From positions 5,952,001 through 6,016,000 of the forward strand of contig NZ_CP094357.1 of NCBI RefSeq assembly GCF_014779555.2: DNA of 64,000 bases, read 5' to 3'. The translations under genes and the position numbers were made by a program. The DNA is from Lysobacter capsici. GTDB lineage: Bacteria > Pseudomonadota > Gammaproteobacteria > Xanthomonadales > Xanthomonadaceae. Every line of letters begins with the position of its first letter. Position 1 is the stretch's first letter. Positions 51,804 to 60,061 of this stretch are shown here, piece by piece. The notes beneath the pieces were generated by a model that made no database searches, was not told the DNA's origin, and worked only from the letters and a program-made list of their open reading frames with translations.

Positions 51804-52181
51804 ATGAAGGCGCACGTACGCATTACCCAGTTCAACCCTGTTGTTCTTGTGTGCGACTCCGGCGCCCTGGGACTGCCGCCCCTGGTCGGCAAGGTCCCGA
51901 TCCAGGCGACCGACACCTGCATCGCCATTCGCAATGCCACGGCGAACGGCCTGGTGACCCGGCTCATCGTCAGCGACGAATTCGTGGCCCGGCCCGGCGA
52001 ACTGGTCTGCACGCGCCGGATCGCGACGCCGAGCGGAGTTCTGGTCGTCACCTCCGTGCTGCTGGAGACGTTCGCGTCCGTGCTGACACGGCGCAGCGAT
52101 TGCGTCGTCCGGGTCTACACGAACGATCCCCTGGTTCCGGATCGGGTGGTCGTCATCGTTGGCGAACATTCGGGGCTTTAG
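51804..52181 (+). CDS. Hypothetical beta-rich protein
   Basis: A 125-residue protein with AAAGGGG before ATG 51804. No signal peptide; almost all beta strands (VRITQFNPVVLVCDSGALGLPPLVGKV, LVTRLIVSDEFVARPGELVCTRRIA, RVVVIVGEH). Preceded by an AT-richer stretch (51690-51780). Family not recognised. Confidence 0.6.
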   Translation: MKAHVRITQFNPVVLVCDSGALGLPPLVGKVPIQATDTCIAIRNATANGLVTRLIVSDEFVARPGELVCTRRIATPSGVLVVTSVLLETFASVLTRRSDCVVRVYTNDPLVPDRVVVIVGEHSGL

Positions 52182-52394
52182 CCGAGCCAAGGGAGCGATG
52201 CAACGGTTGCGTGAAGAGCCGGCCGCCGATTCGGTCGCGAGTATCCAGCCATGCGCTGAGAGACGTTGTGAAGCCGGTTGATCGCGACCGGGATGTGCGT
52301 CAGCAAGAAGCATCGCAGCAGCGATCGACTCAGGAGACGCTCGACGACGACGCATCTCGGATCGCTCGGCCGACATGCCGATGCGACGCAGCGC

Positions 52395-52676
52395 TCAGCG
52401 GCCGCCGGCGACGTCGGGATCCGGCGACTGCAGCACCTCGAGCAATTGCAGGCTCACCCAGGTCAGGCCGAAATGGCTCAACCGGTCTTCCACGACCGAG
52501 GCGAGTCGCTCGGCGGCCACGAGGAAGGAAACCTCGGCCTCCAACGACGAATGGCGGACGATCTGTATATCCCGCACCCCGGGAATCTCGACTATGGCCG
52601 CGGTCGCCAGTTCCTCGATCGGAATCGTGGCCAGACCGTGTCCGGTTCGCTGCACGGTGACGAGGTATCGCTGCAT
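52395..52676 (-). CDS. Hypothetical small protein
   Basis: A 93-residue protein (TVQRTGHGLATIPIEELATAAIVEIPGVRDIQIVRHSSLEAEVSFLVAAERLASVVEDRL) with a strand-helix-strand pattern that could form a ferredoxin-like fold. No clear ribosome-binding site before ATG 52676. Coding bias supports this frame over its shadows. Confidence 0.45.
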   Translation of the reverse strand: MQRYLVTVQRTGHGLATIPIEELATAAIVEIPGVRDIQIVRHSSLEAEVSFLVAAERLASVVEDRLSHFGLTWVSLQLLEVLQSPDPDVAGGR

Positions 52677-53100
52677 GGGCTTGGGCGTCGCTTCGGGCGG
52701 GTCGTCGCCGGGGAGCTTAGTCGACGCTTTGTTACATCCATCGCGATGGGGCGGACTTTTCTCGCGAACGGCCGAACTGCCCGGCCGGGCACGGCGGTGA
52801 CGCGAAACGCATGCAGGCCTTCATGCACAGCGAGTGCGAATCCGTGTCTGGGCCCGGGCGGTAGCCGTCGCCGTCCGAACCGGCGACACCTCGATCCGGG
52901 AGCCAACGCAGCCGGCCGGGCAACGGGCCGTCCACGTCGCATCGCGGCGATGGCGCATCGAGAATCGCAGTGCGGGTACACTTCCCGCCACTGCGCCAAA
53001 GCTGCCGGAAACGAGCAAGCCGCGCCGGAGTTTGTTTACCGGCCCGCTCGCTTCAGGCACCAGGCATAGCGCCGATATCACACCGATCAAGGAAGCCGAA
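52677..53100. other. Intergenic stretch with no gene seen
   Basis: About 420 bp. Several overlapping open frames on both strands, none with a ribosome-binding site or recognisable features. The last 15 bases carry AAGGAAGCCGAA before the next start codon. Confidence 0.4.
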
Positions 53101-53451
53101 ATGCGGATTATCTACGTTGCGCTGTTCGCCGCCGCCGTGGCCATCCCGGCCCACGCCGCCATGCCCAGGGAAGAAGCGCTCAAGCATTGGGGAACGGCCT
53201 CGGCCGCCGAGCCTTACTGCCGCAATATCAACAGCGGCGACACGATCCGGGTGCTCGACGCCTTGGGCATCGACATCGGCGTGGACTACGAGAACGCGAC
53301 CATGATCAAGGCGCGCAGCGAACAGACCAAGAAGTTCAATGCCGCGAGCGAAACCTCGCCGAAGGCCGTGGACGCCGAGTGCAAGAAGATCTACGAGAAA
53401 TACGGCCCCAACGGCACTGCGATCAAGGGCTTCTTCACCGATCCGGGCTGA
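53101..53451 (+). CDS. Small secreted protein
   Basis: A 116-residue protein with a signal peptide (MRIIYVALFAAAVAIPAHAA) and AAGGAAG before the ATG. The mature part is helical and charged, with two cysteines (EPYCRNINSG, DAECKKIYEKYGPNG). Function unknown. Confidence 0.65.
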   Translation: MRIIYVALFAAAVAIPAHAAMPREEALKHWGTASAAEPYCRNINSGDTIRVLDALGIDIGVDYENATMIKARSEQTKKFNAASETSPKAVDAECKKIYEKYGPNGTAIKGFFTDPG

Positions 53452-53568
53452 CGGAACCGAGCCTGCCGACGCGGGGCCGCGATCCATCGGGATGATTCCT
53501 GCCATCGGGGCCGCTTGATCCTTACGAGTCCGCGCGAGGCCCGCTCGCTCAGCCGGGCGCCGCGGCGT

Positions 53569-54126
53569 TCAACTCGATTTCGTGTTGCTCTGGCGCGGCC
53601 CATCGAATGCGTAATGCAACCGAACACAGCCCCGGTCGAGCGCCTGCGCGCCTAGCAGCCTAGGCGTGGCCCGCAGGCCCGCGGCGGGGAACAAAGGCCT
53701 GCCGCCACCCAGCAGCTCGGGAAAAACGTAGATTTCGATTTCGTCGATGGCGCCGCGCTCGAGAAAGGCCATCTGCAGTTGCCCGCCGCCGAGCATCCAC
53801 ACGTCACCGTCGTCTAGCGAGCGAAGCTCGGCGATCAGTGCATCGACATCCTGGCGTCGTTGCAGCGGCCCTTTCGGGTCGTCGATCGGACGCGAGCTGA
53901 CCACCAGCACGCGCTGATCGCCATAAGCCCAGGGCGACGGTTCGCCGGCGATGAAGTCGTAGGTGCCGCGACCCATTACCACCGTGCGGATCCGCTTGAG
54001 GAACACGCTGTAGTCGTGCGGCCCCAGATCGAGGCCTTCGTATTTGAACAGCCAGTCCAGCGAGTCTTCGCTGGTGGCGATGAAGCCGTCCAGGCTCGCC
54101 GCGATGTAGCCGAGTATCCGTGCCAT
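53569..54126 (-). CDS. Dihydrofolate reductase-like (RibD C-terminal) oxidoreductase
   Basis: A 185-residue protein of the YyaP/YwjB type. ILGYIAASLDGFIA opens the DHFR fold, RTVVMGRGTYDFI is the NADPH-phosphate strand, VWMLGGGQLQMAFLERGAIDEIEIYVFPELLGGGRPLF the conserved C-terminal core. Such proteins reduce unknown substrates; true DHFR activity is unlikely. Confidence 0.92.
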   Translation of the reverse strand: MARILGYIAASLDGFIATSEDSLDWLFKYEGLDLGPHDYSVFLKRIRTVVMGRGTYDFIAGEPSPWAYGDQRVLVVSSRPIDDPKGPLQRRQDVDALIAELRSLDDGDVWMLGGGQLQMAFLERGAIDEIEIYVFPELLGGGRPLFPAAGLRATPRLLGAQALDRGCVRLHYAFDGPRQSNTKSS

Positions 54127-54165
54127 CCGATTCGACTCTCTCCATAAACGCCGAGTCAGCGACCG

Positions 54166-54462
54166 CTACGCCGTGTCGCGCGAGAGTTCTTCCTGGATCA
54201 ATCCGCCCTGACGATCGAGCCAACGCGCGACCCAGCCCGCGGCCGCGGCGGTCGTTCTAAACGGCCGGTCGATGTGATTGGCGCGCGCCTTGTGTCGGCG
54301 GATGGTGGCGATGCAACTGTCGCCGTCGCCGCCGATGGAGGCCAGCCATACCGCCGGCGAGGCATCGGGCACGGCGACCAGATGCTTGGTGGGCGCCGCG
54401 CCCTGCACTTCCCAATGAAAGCCCGTCGGCAAGGGCGCATGTTGACTGCTGACAGTGTCCAT
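54166..54462 (-). CDS. Hypothetical small protein
   Basis: A 98-residue protein with WEVQGAAPTKHLVAVPDASPAVWLASIGGDGDSCIATIRRH followed by a helix (AAAAGWVARWLDRQ). No signal peptide, weak start context. Lies 40 bp upstream of the DHFR-like gene on the same strand. Confidence 0.5.
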   Translation of the reverse strand: MDTVSSQHAPLPTGFHWEVQGAAPTKHLVAVPDASPAVWLASIGGDGDSCIATIRRHKARANHIDRPFRTTAAAAGWVARWLDRQGGLIQEELSRDTA

Positions 54463-54560
54463 GCCGGCACCCTAGTCGCGCTGGGTCTCACAGGATGCGA
54501 CGCTGCCGCGCGGCGACGTTCAATATCGTGGCCACGACCAAACACGACCAAACCGGAACG

Positions 54561-54593
54561 AGAACGGGGCGCCCGATCGACGCCCCGTTCTCT
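54561..54593 (-). terminator. Strong hairpin downstream of 54616-55068
   Basis: Perfect 12-bp inverted repeat GAGAACGGGGCG / CGCCCCGTTCTC with a 9-base loop, 23 bp past the stop of the adjacent minus-strand gene. No long T-run, as is common in high-GC genomes. Confidence 0.6.
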
Positions 54594-54615
54594 AGCCACC
54601 TCGGCGTGCGAGAGC

Positions 54616-55068
54616 TTACTTGGCCTTTACGATCTCGAAGCCGCTCACGTCGACGCCGAGGTTGAAGCCGCGACCGGTGCCGTTGACCGCCAGCGAGACT
54701 TCGCCCTTGGTCATCGCCAGCCCCTCGGCGCTCTTGACCACGCCCGCGTTCGCGCCGGCGGTGACGTAGGTTCCGTAGATCTCGTCGAGGTGCTTGAGCT
54801 TGGTGAACTCGCCCTTGCCGTTGTCGATGCTGTACTTGCCCGCGGTCAGCCCTGCGCCGCGGATGTGAATGCGCACGTCCGCGCTCTGGCCGTTGTCGCA
54901 GCTGACGTGGCCGGCACCGTCGATGTGCTTGTAGATGACGGCCCAGCCGGAGGTCTTGAAGGTCATATGGCATTTGGTCTCAGCGCTGGCCGCGCGCGCG
55001 GGCTGCACAGCGGATGCCCCGGCCATCGCGGCGACGAGAACGGCCAAACCGGCGATACGCGTAATCAT
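54616..55068 (-). CDS. Secreted protein of unknown function
   Basis: A 150-residue protein with a signal peptide (to ARAAS, about residue 27) and AGGAGA before ATG 55068. Mature part has two cysteines (ETKCHMTF, HVSCDNGQSADVRIHIRG) and alternating beta strands ending GFNLGVDVSGFEIVKA. The layout resembles DUF992-like periplasmic proteins only in outline. A strong hairpin follows the stop. Confidence 0.7.
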   Translation of the reverse strand: MITRIAGLAVLVAAMAGASAVQPARAASAETKCHMTFKTSGWAVIYKHIDGAGHVSCDNGQSADVRIHIRGAGLTAGKYSIDNGKGEFTKLKHLDEIYGTYVTAGANAGVVKSAEGLAMTKGEVSLAVNGTGRGFNLGVDVSGFEIVKAK

Positions 55069-55328
55069 GTCGTTTCTCCTGGATGAAGTTGCGAAGGCCC
55101 TGGATCTCGGCGTTCGTCAGGACCTTCAGGACTGCCCGTCCAAGCTGAGGCGCGCGACGTTAGCGCGACGCGAAGTCGCGGCGCACGAAGCGCGCGAAAC
55201 GTCCTACGCGAGACATCGCGTTAGCGCAAATTCAGCTCGGGCCTCACCTCGCCTACACGGCCACGTCGCGACTGCGATGGCGACCGATGGCCTTCCATGG
55301 CGCGCCAGCCGCGCCACGGACCGCGCGG

Positions 55329-55757
55329 TCAAAACACGATCTTCACCGATGGCGCGCTGCGCTCGGCTTCGCCGTGATACACCGCCTCGATGTTGTTGCC
55401 GTCCGGATCCAGCGCGAACGCCGCGTAGTAGCCGGGGTGGTAAGACCGTTCCGCCGGCGCGCCGTGGTCGCGGCCGCCATGGGCCAGCGCGGCGCGATGA
55501 AACGCCTCGACCATCGCGCGATCGCGCGCCTGAAAGGCCAAGTGATGACGCCCGGTCAGTTCGCCTTGCGCGGCCTGGCTGTCGGCGGTGGACACGAACA
55601 ATTCGTCGGCCCAGAAGTGGTCGTCGCCGCGGCCGCCGATCGGCACCTGCAACGCTTCGAACACGGCCGTGTAGAAATGCCGACTCGCGTCGATATCGCG
55701 CACCACCAACTGGATGTGGTCGATCAGACGGCCGCGGTGCAGTTCCTGCGTTTGCAT
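55329..55757 (-). CDS. VOC-family (glyoxalase-fold) protein
   Basis: A 142-residue protein; ACAGGAGC precedes ATG 55757. LIDHIQLVVRDIDASRHFYTAVFEAL and HHLAFQARDRAMVEAFHRAAL plus YHPGYYAAFALDPDGNNIEAVYHG form the paired beta-alpha-beta-beta-beta modules. His in IDHIQL, His in GRHHLAF and Glu in NNIEAVY are the usual metal ligands. Lyase or dioxygenase activity unknown. Confidence 0.9.
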   Translation of the reverse strand: MQTQELHRGRLIDHIQLVVRDIDASRHFYTAVFEALQVPIGGRGDDHFWADELFVSTADSQAAQGELTGRHHLAFQARDRAMVEAFHRAALAHGGRDHGAPAERSYHPGYYAAFALDPDGNNIEAVYHGEAERSAPSVKIVF

Positions 55758-55903
55758 GCTGAGCTCCTGTCGGAAGGGGCCTGTCATCCTAGGACGGGGC
55801 GGTCGAGACGAGGTGATGCATGGTCGATTCCGCCGCCGCATGCGCGACGATTCGGGCTTAACAATCGACCCAGCACAATGCAGCTCCGGAATTTGGATAG
55901 CTC

Positions 55904-56308
55904 ATGGCCAATTTCTTGCATGGAAAGAAGCTTCTGATCGTCGAGGACGAAGAGCTGCTCGCGATGGCGGTCGAAGACGGCGTGCTGTACGCGGGCGCCG
56001 CCTCGGTCGAAATCGCCGGCACGGTCGCACAGGCCCTCGATGCGCTGTCGGCGCATTCGTTCGATCTGGCGATCGTGGATGTCAGCTTGAGAGGGCAGCA
56101 CTCGTGGCCGGTGGCCGAAGAGTTGCGTCGCCGCGACGTGCCCTATCTGACTGTGACCGGCTACGGCGACATGCTCGATCACGAACTCGTCGACAAGTTG
56201 CTTACCAAACCCTATTCGATCGACGACCTGCTCGAAGCGCTGGCCGATCTGCGGACGCACGCGCCGAGCGCCTCCAACCCCGTCCCTCCCGCCAACCCGG
56301 GTGCCTGA
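55904..56308 (+). CDS. Single-domain response regulator
   Basis: A 134-residue receiver. LLIVEDEELLAMAVED supplies the acidic pocket (E14, D15), D59 in LAIVDVSLRG is the phospho-acceptor, T in TVTGYG and K in LLTKPYS complete the site. A Pro-rich tail replaces any output domain. Its stop overlaps the start of the KaiC-like gene, first gene of a three-gene operon. Confidence 0.92.
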   Translation: MANFLHGKKLLIVEDEELLAMAVEDGVLYAGAASVEIAGTVAQALDALSAHSFDLAIVDVSLRGQHSWPVAEELRRRDVPYLTVTGYGDMLDHELVDKLLTKPYSIDDLLEALADLRTHAPSASNPVPPANPGA

Positions 56309-57831
56309 TGATGAATGCTGACGCTGGTCCTACCCAATCGCGCATCTCCACCGGCAACTCCGGTCTCGACGACATTCTCGGCGGCGGCCTCGACGCCAAC
56401 CGCATGTACTTGTACGAAGGTCGGCCCGGCACCGGCAAGACCACATTGGCCATCGAGTTCCTGCTCGAGGGCGCGCGCAACGGCGAGAAGACGCTGTACA
56501 TCACGCTGTCGGAAACCGAGCGCGAGCTCGCCCTGGTCGCGGAGCGGCACGGCTGGAGCCTGGATCAGATCGATGTGTTCGAACTGGTGCCGCCGGAAAC
56601 CACGCTCGATCCGGGGCGCGAGATCACCGTGCTGCATCCGGTCGAGGTCGAGCTGGGCGAAACCACCAAGCTGATCCTGGACCGCGTGGCCGCGCTCAAT
56701 CCCAGCCGGGTGGTGATCGACAGCCTGTCCGAACTGCGCCTGCTCGCGCAGAGTTCGTTGCGCTATCGGCGTCAGGTGCTCGCGCTCAAGCATTTTTTCG
56801 CGAGCCGGCGCTGCACCGTGGTGCTACTGGACGATATGACCTCGCAGCAGAACGATCTGCAGCTGCACTCGATTTCGCACGGCGTCGTGCTGCTGGAGCA
56901 GCTGGCCATCGAATACGGCGCCGAACGCCGGCGCGTGCGGGTGGTGAAGATGCGCGGCATCAGCTTTCGCGGCGGCTTCCACGACCTCACCATCCGCAAG
57001 GGCGGCCTGGAAATCTATCCGCGCCTCGTCGCCGCCGAACACCACGCCAACTTCACCGGCGACTTCACCCCGAGCGGCAACGCCGAACTCGACAAGCTGC
57101 TCGGCGGCGGCCTGGAACGCGGCACCAATGCGCTGCTGATCGGCGCGGCCGGCGTGGGCAAGTCGTCGATGGCGCTGACCTATGCCATCGCCGCGGCCGA
57201 ACGCGGCGAGAAAAGCGTGTTCTTCGCCTTCGACGAAGGCCGCGGCACGGTCGAGGCGCGGGCCAAGACCTTGGGGCTCAAGTTCGGACCGGCGCTGGAA
57301 TCGGGGATGATCCGCTTCCAGCAGATCGACCCGGCGGAGATGTCGCCGGGCGAGTTCGCGTCGATCGTGCGCAAGAGCGTGCAGCAGGACGGCGCGCGGC
57401 TGGTGATCATCGACAGCCTCAACGGCTATTTGAACGCGATGCCCGACGGGCGCTTTCTCATCCTGCAGATGCACGAACTGCTGAGCTTCCTGTCGCAGCA
57501 AGGCGTGTTGACCATTCTGGTGCTGGCCCAGCACGGTCTGGTCGGGCCGATGGAAACGCCGCTGGACATCAGCTACCTCAGCGATGCGGTGCTGATGCTG
57601 CGCTACTTCGAGTACGGCGGCACCGTGCGCCGCGCGCTGTCGGTGGTGAAGAAACGCAGCGGCGACCACGAACACACCATCCGCGAATTCCGCCTGACCC
57701 GGAACGGGATTTCGCTGGGCCCGCCGCTGCGGCAGTTCAGCGGCATCTTCGCCGGCACGCCCTCCTACACCGGCACCAGCGAGCCCTTGCTGGGCGATGG
57801 CCACAATGTGGGCGGCGGCATCGAGCACTGA
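56308..57831 (+). CDS. KaiC-like double RecA-domain ATPase
   Basis: A 507-residue protein with two KaiC/RadA domains. First Walker A GRPGTGKTT at 38-46, Walker B in RVVIDSLSELRLL; second Walker A GAAGVGKSS at 278-286, Walker B in RLVIIDSLNGYL. Each domain starts S/PTGN(S/A)-x-LD-x-(I/L)LGGGL. Catalytic-type Glu pairs follow strand 3 (LSETERELAL; FDEGRGTVEA). Unlike clock KaiC it sits between a receiver and a hybrid histidine kinase, with 1-bp overlap and a 7-bp gap. Proteins of this kind are thought to act as signalling ATPases. Confidence 0.92.
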   Translation: MMNADAGPTQSRISTGNSGLDDILGGGLDANRMYLYEGRPGTGKTTLAIEFLLEGARNGEKTLYITLSETERELALVAERHGWSLDQIDVFELVPPETTLDPGREITVLHPVEVELGETTKLILDRVAALNPSRVVIDSLSELRLLAQSSLRYRRQVLALKHFFASRRCTVVLLDDMTSQQNDLQLHSISHGVVLLEQLAIEYGAERRRVRVVKMRGISFRGGFHDLTIRKGGLEIYPRLVAAEHHANFTGDFTPSGNAELDKLLGGGLERGTNALLIGAAGVGKSSMALTYAIAAAERGEKSVFFAFDEGRGTVEARAKTLGLKFGPALESGMIRFQQIDPAEMSPGEFASIVRKSVQQDGARLVIIDSLNGYLNAMPDGRFLILQMHELLSFLSQQGVLTILVLAQHGLVGPMETPLDISYLSDAVLMLRYFEYGGTVRRALSVVKKRSGDHEHTIREFRLTRNGISLGPPLRQFSGIFAGTPSYTGTSEPLLGDGHNVGGGIEH

Positions 57832-57838
57832 GCCGACC

Positions 57839-59497
57839 ATGCATCAGCGCGTACTGGTGTTCGCTCCGATCGGACGCGACGCCCCCGCCACCATCGACCT
57901 GCTCGCCCGCGCGGGGATCGCCGCCACGCTTTGTCGCGACTACGCGCAATTGCTGGACGACATGGAGGCGGGCATCGACGCCGCGTTCGTGGCCGAGGAA
58001 GGTCTGTTTGGCCAGGATCTCGACCTGCTCGCGCAGTGGGTGAGCCGTCAGCCCGCCTGGTCGGACCTGCCGTTCGTCGTGCTCACCAGCCGTCATGACG
58101 AGCCGCGGGTCACCCGCTGGCGGCAGGAACTGGTGCGTGGCCTGCGCAATGTGGCGCTGCTCGAGCGCCCGGTGCAGCCGATCACCCTGATCAGCGTGAT
58201 GCAGGCGGCGCTGCGCGCGCGATTGCGCCAGCACGAAGTGCGCTCGCTGCTGGCCGCGCGCGAACAGGCCGCGGCCGAGCTGGAATCGCTGGTCGCGCAG
58301 CGCACCGAGCAACTGCAGCAGGTGAACTCGCAACTGCGCAACGAGATGGCCGAACGCGCGCGCATCGAGGAAAGCCTGCGCCACGCCCAGAAGCTCGAAG
58401 CGCTCGGCCAGCTCACCGGCGGCGTGGCCCACGACTTCAACAATCTGCTGATGGTCATCACCGCCGGCCTGGACATGATGGAGCGCAACCAGGACCCGGC
58501 GCGGCGCGCGCGCATGCTGCAGGGCATGCGTCAGGCCGCGCAGCGCGGCGCCAGCCTCACCCGCCAGTTGCTGGCGTTCTCGCGCAGTCACGCGCTGCGG
58601 CCGGAAACCGTGGACCTGGCGCGGCATCTGCAGGACATGAAGGAGCTGCTCGACCGCAGCCTCGGCGGCGACGTGCAGGTCGATGTCCGGCTCAAGCCGG
58701 ATTTGTGGTCGGTGCAGGTCGACCCGGGCGAACTCGAACTGGTGCTGCTCAATCTGGCCGTCAACGCCCGCGACGCGATGGCGCGCGGCGGCGTGATCAC
58801 CATCGAAGGCGAGAACCTGCCGGACTGGCAAGGCCCGAACGGACGCGGAGATTTCGTCAGCCTGTGCGTGCGCGACAACGGCGCGGGCATGTCCGAGGAA
58901 GTGAAATCGCACGTGTTCGAACCGTTCTTCACCACCAAGGACGTCGGCAAGGGCTCCGGGCTCGGCCTCGCCCAGGTGTACGGGTTCGCGCAGCAGTCCG
59001 GCGGCACCACCGAGATTCAATCCGAGCAGGGCGTGGGCACCGCGATCACGCTGTACCTGCCTCGCTCCGAGCACGACCCCACCCATGTCGCCGCGCTCCA
59101 TCCCGATGCCGCGGCGGCGGCGCCCTCCTCCACCGGCAGCGTGCTGATGGTGGAGGACGATGTCGAAGTCGCGGCCCTGGTACGCGACATGCTGGGCGAT
59201 ATCGGCTACGACGTGATCCACGTGTCCAACCCGGACGCCGCGCTCGGCGCGCTCGCCAACGCTCGGCATCTGGACTTGGTGTTCTCCGACATCATGATGC
59301 CTGGCGGTAAAAGCGGTATCGATCTGGCCCGCGAGTTGCGCCAGCGCAGGCCGGACCTGCCGGTCCTGCTCACCAGCGGCTACATCGAACGCAATCGCGA
59401 CGAGGCGGTGGCGATGGGCATACAGGTCTTGCCCAAGCCGTATGGCCTGGAGGAGCTGCGTCTGGCGATCGCGGCGGTTCTGGAAGTTCCTCACTGA
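57839..59497 (+). CDS. Hybrid histidine kinase, cytoplasmic
   Basis: A 552-residue protein without membrane segments. Residues 1-125 are a receiver-like domain without the normal phospho-acceptor ([10 protein letters not shown] in place of it). A coiled coil (about 135-185) leads to HisKA with H198 in [11 protein letters not shown], then HATPase_c: N box [11 protein letters not shown]1 DNGAGM, F box FEPFFTTK, G2 GKGSGLGL. The C-terminal receiver (about 430-550) has D484 in FSDIMMPGG and K in LPKPYG. Lacking a sensor in the membrane, it may take its input from the KaiC-like ATPase. Confidence 0.93.
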   Translation: MHQRVLVFAPIGRDAPATIDLLARAGIAATLCRDYAQLLDDMEAGIDAAFVAEEGLFGQDLDLLAQWVSRQPAWSDLPFVVLTSRHDEPRVTRWRQELVRGLRNVALLERPVQPITLISVMQAALRARLRQHEVRSLLAAREQAAAELESLVAQRTEQLQQVNSQLRNEMAERARIEESLRHAQKLEALGQLTGGVAHDFNNLLMVITAGLDMMERNQDPARRARMLQGMRQAAQRGASLTRQLLAFSRSHALRPETVDLARHLQDMKELLDRSLGGDVQVDVRLKPDLWSVQVDPGELELVLLNLAVNARDAMARGGVITIEGENLPDWQGPNGRGDFVSLCVRDNGAGMSEEVKSHVFEPFFTTKDVGKGSGLGLAQVYGFAQQSGGTTEIQSEQGVGTAITLYLPRSEHDPTHVAALHPDAAAAAPSSTGSVLMVEDDVEVAALVRDMLGDIGYDVIHVSNPDAALGALANARHLDLVFSDIMMPGGKSGIDLARELRQRRPDLPVLLTSGYIERNRDEAVAMGIQVLPKPYGLEELRLAIAAVLEVPH

Positions 59498-59534
59498 CGT
59501 TGTGGTGTGGCGGCTGTCGGTGCGTGCGGGACCT

Positions 59535-59970
59535 CACCCCAGCCCTCTCCCGTGAAACGGGAGAGGGAGCAATCGGCTCGGCCCATTACATCCGGCGTGC
59601 AGATGCCTGCCTTTCCCTTCTCCCGCCCGCGGGAGAAGGTGCCCGAAGGGCGGATGAGGGCGCGGGCCCTCACCCCGGCCCTCTCCCGTCAAACGGGAGA
59701 GGGAGCAATCGGCTCGGCCCATTACATCCGGTGTGCGGATGCCTGCCGTTCCCTTCTCCCGCCCGCGGGAGAAGGTGCCCGAAGGGCGGATGAGGGCGCG
59801 AGCCCTCACCCCGGCCCTCTCCCGTCAAACGGGAGAGGGAGCAATCAGCTCGGCCCATTACCTCCGGTGTGCAGATGCCTGCCGTCCCCTTCTCCCGCCC
59901 GCGGGAGAAGGTGCCCGAAGGGCGGATGAGGGCGCGGGCCCTCACCCCGGCCCTCTCCAGCGGCGCGGGA
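59535..59970. repeat. Three tandem 136-bp repeats plus a partial fourth
   Basis: Units begin at 59535, 59671 and 59807 (exact 136-bp period) with a partial unit from 59943. Each has two hairpins: CCTCTCCCG...CGGGAGAGG and CTTCTCCCGCCCGCGGGAGAAG. Few changes separate units (for example GTGCAGATG/GTGCGGATG). They lie between the histidine kinase and glucanase genes and encode no plausible protein. The motif style is that of intergenic palindromic repeats of Xanthomonadaceae. Confidence 0.85.
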
Positions 59971-60061
59971 GAGTAATCAAAACAAGCCCGGAAAATCGCG
60001 CAGCGTTCGTAGCGGCTCGCGCATCCCTTCTCTCGTGCCTGTCGACGCGGCGGCAATCGAC

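Noticed and set aside
59535-59970. Possible CRISPR array
   Set aside because: The whole 136-bp unit repeats, with no unique spacers of about 30 bp, and no cas genes are near.
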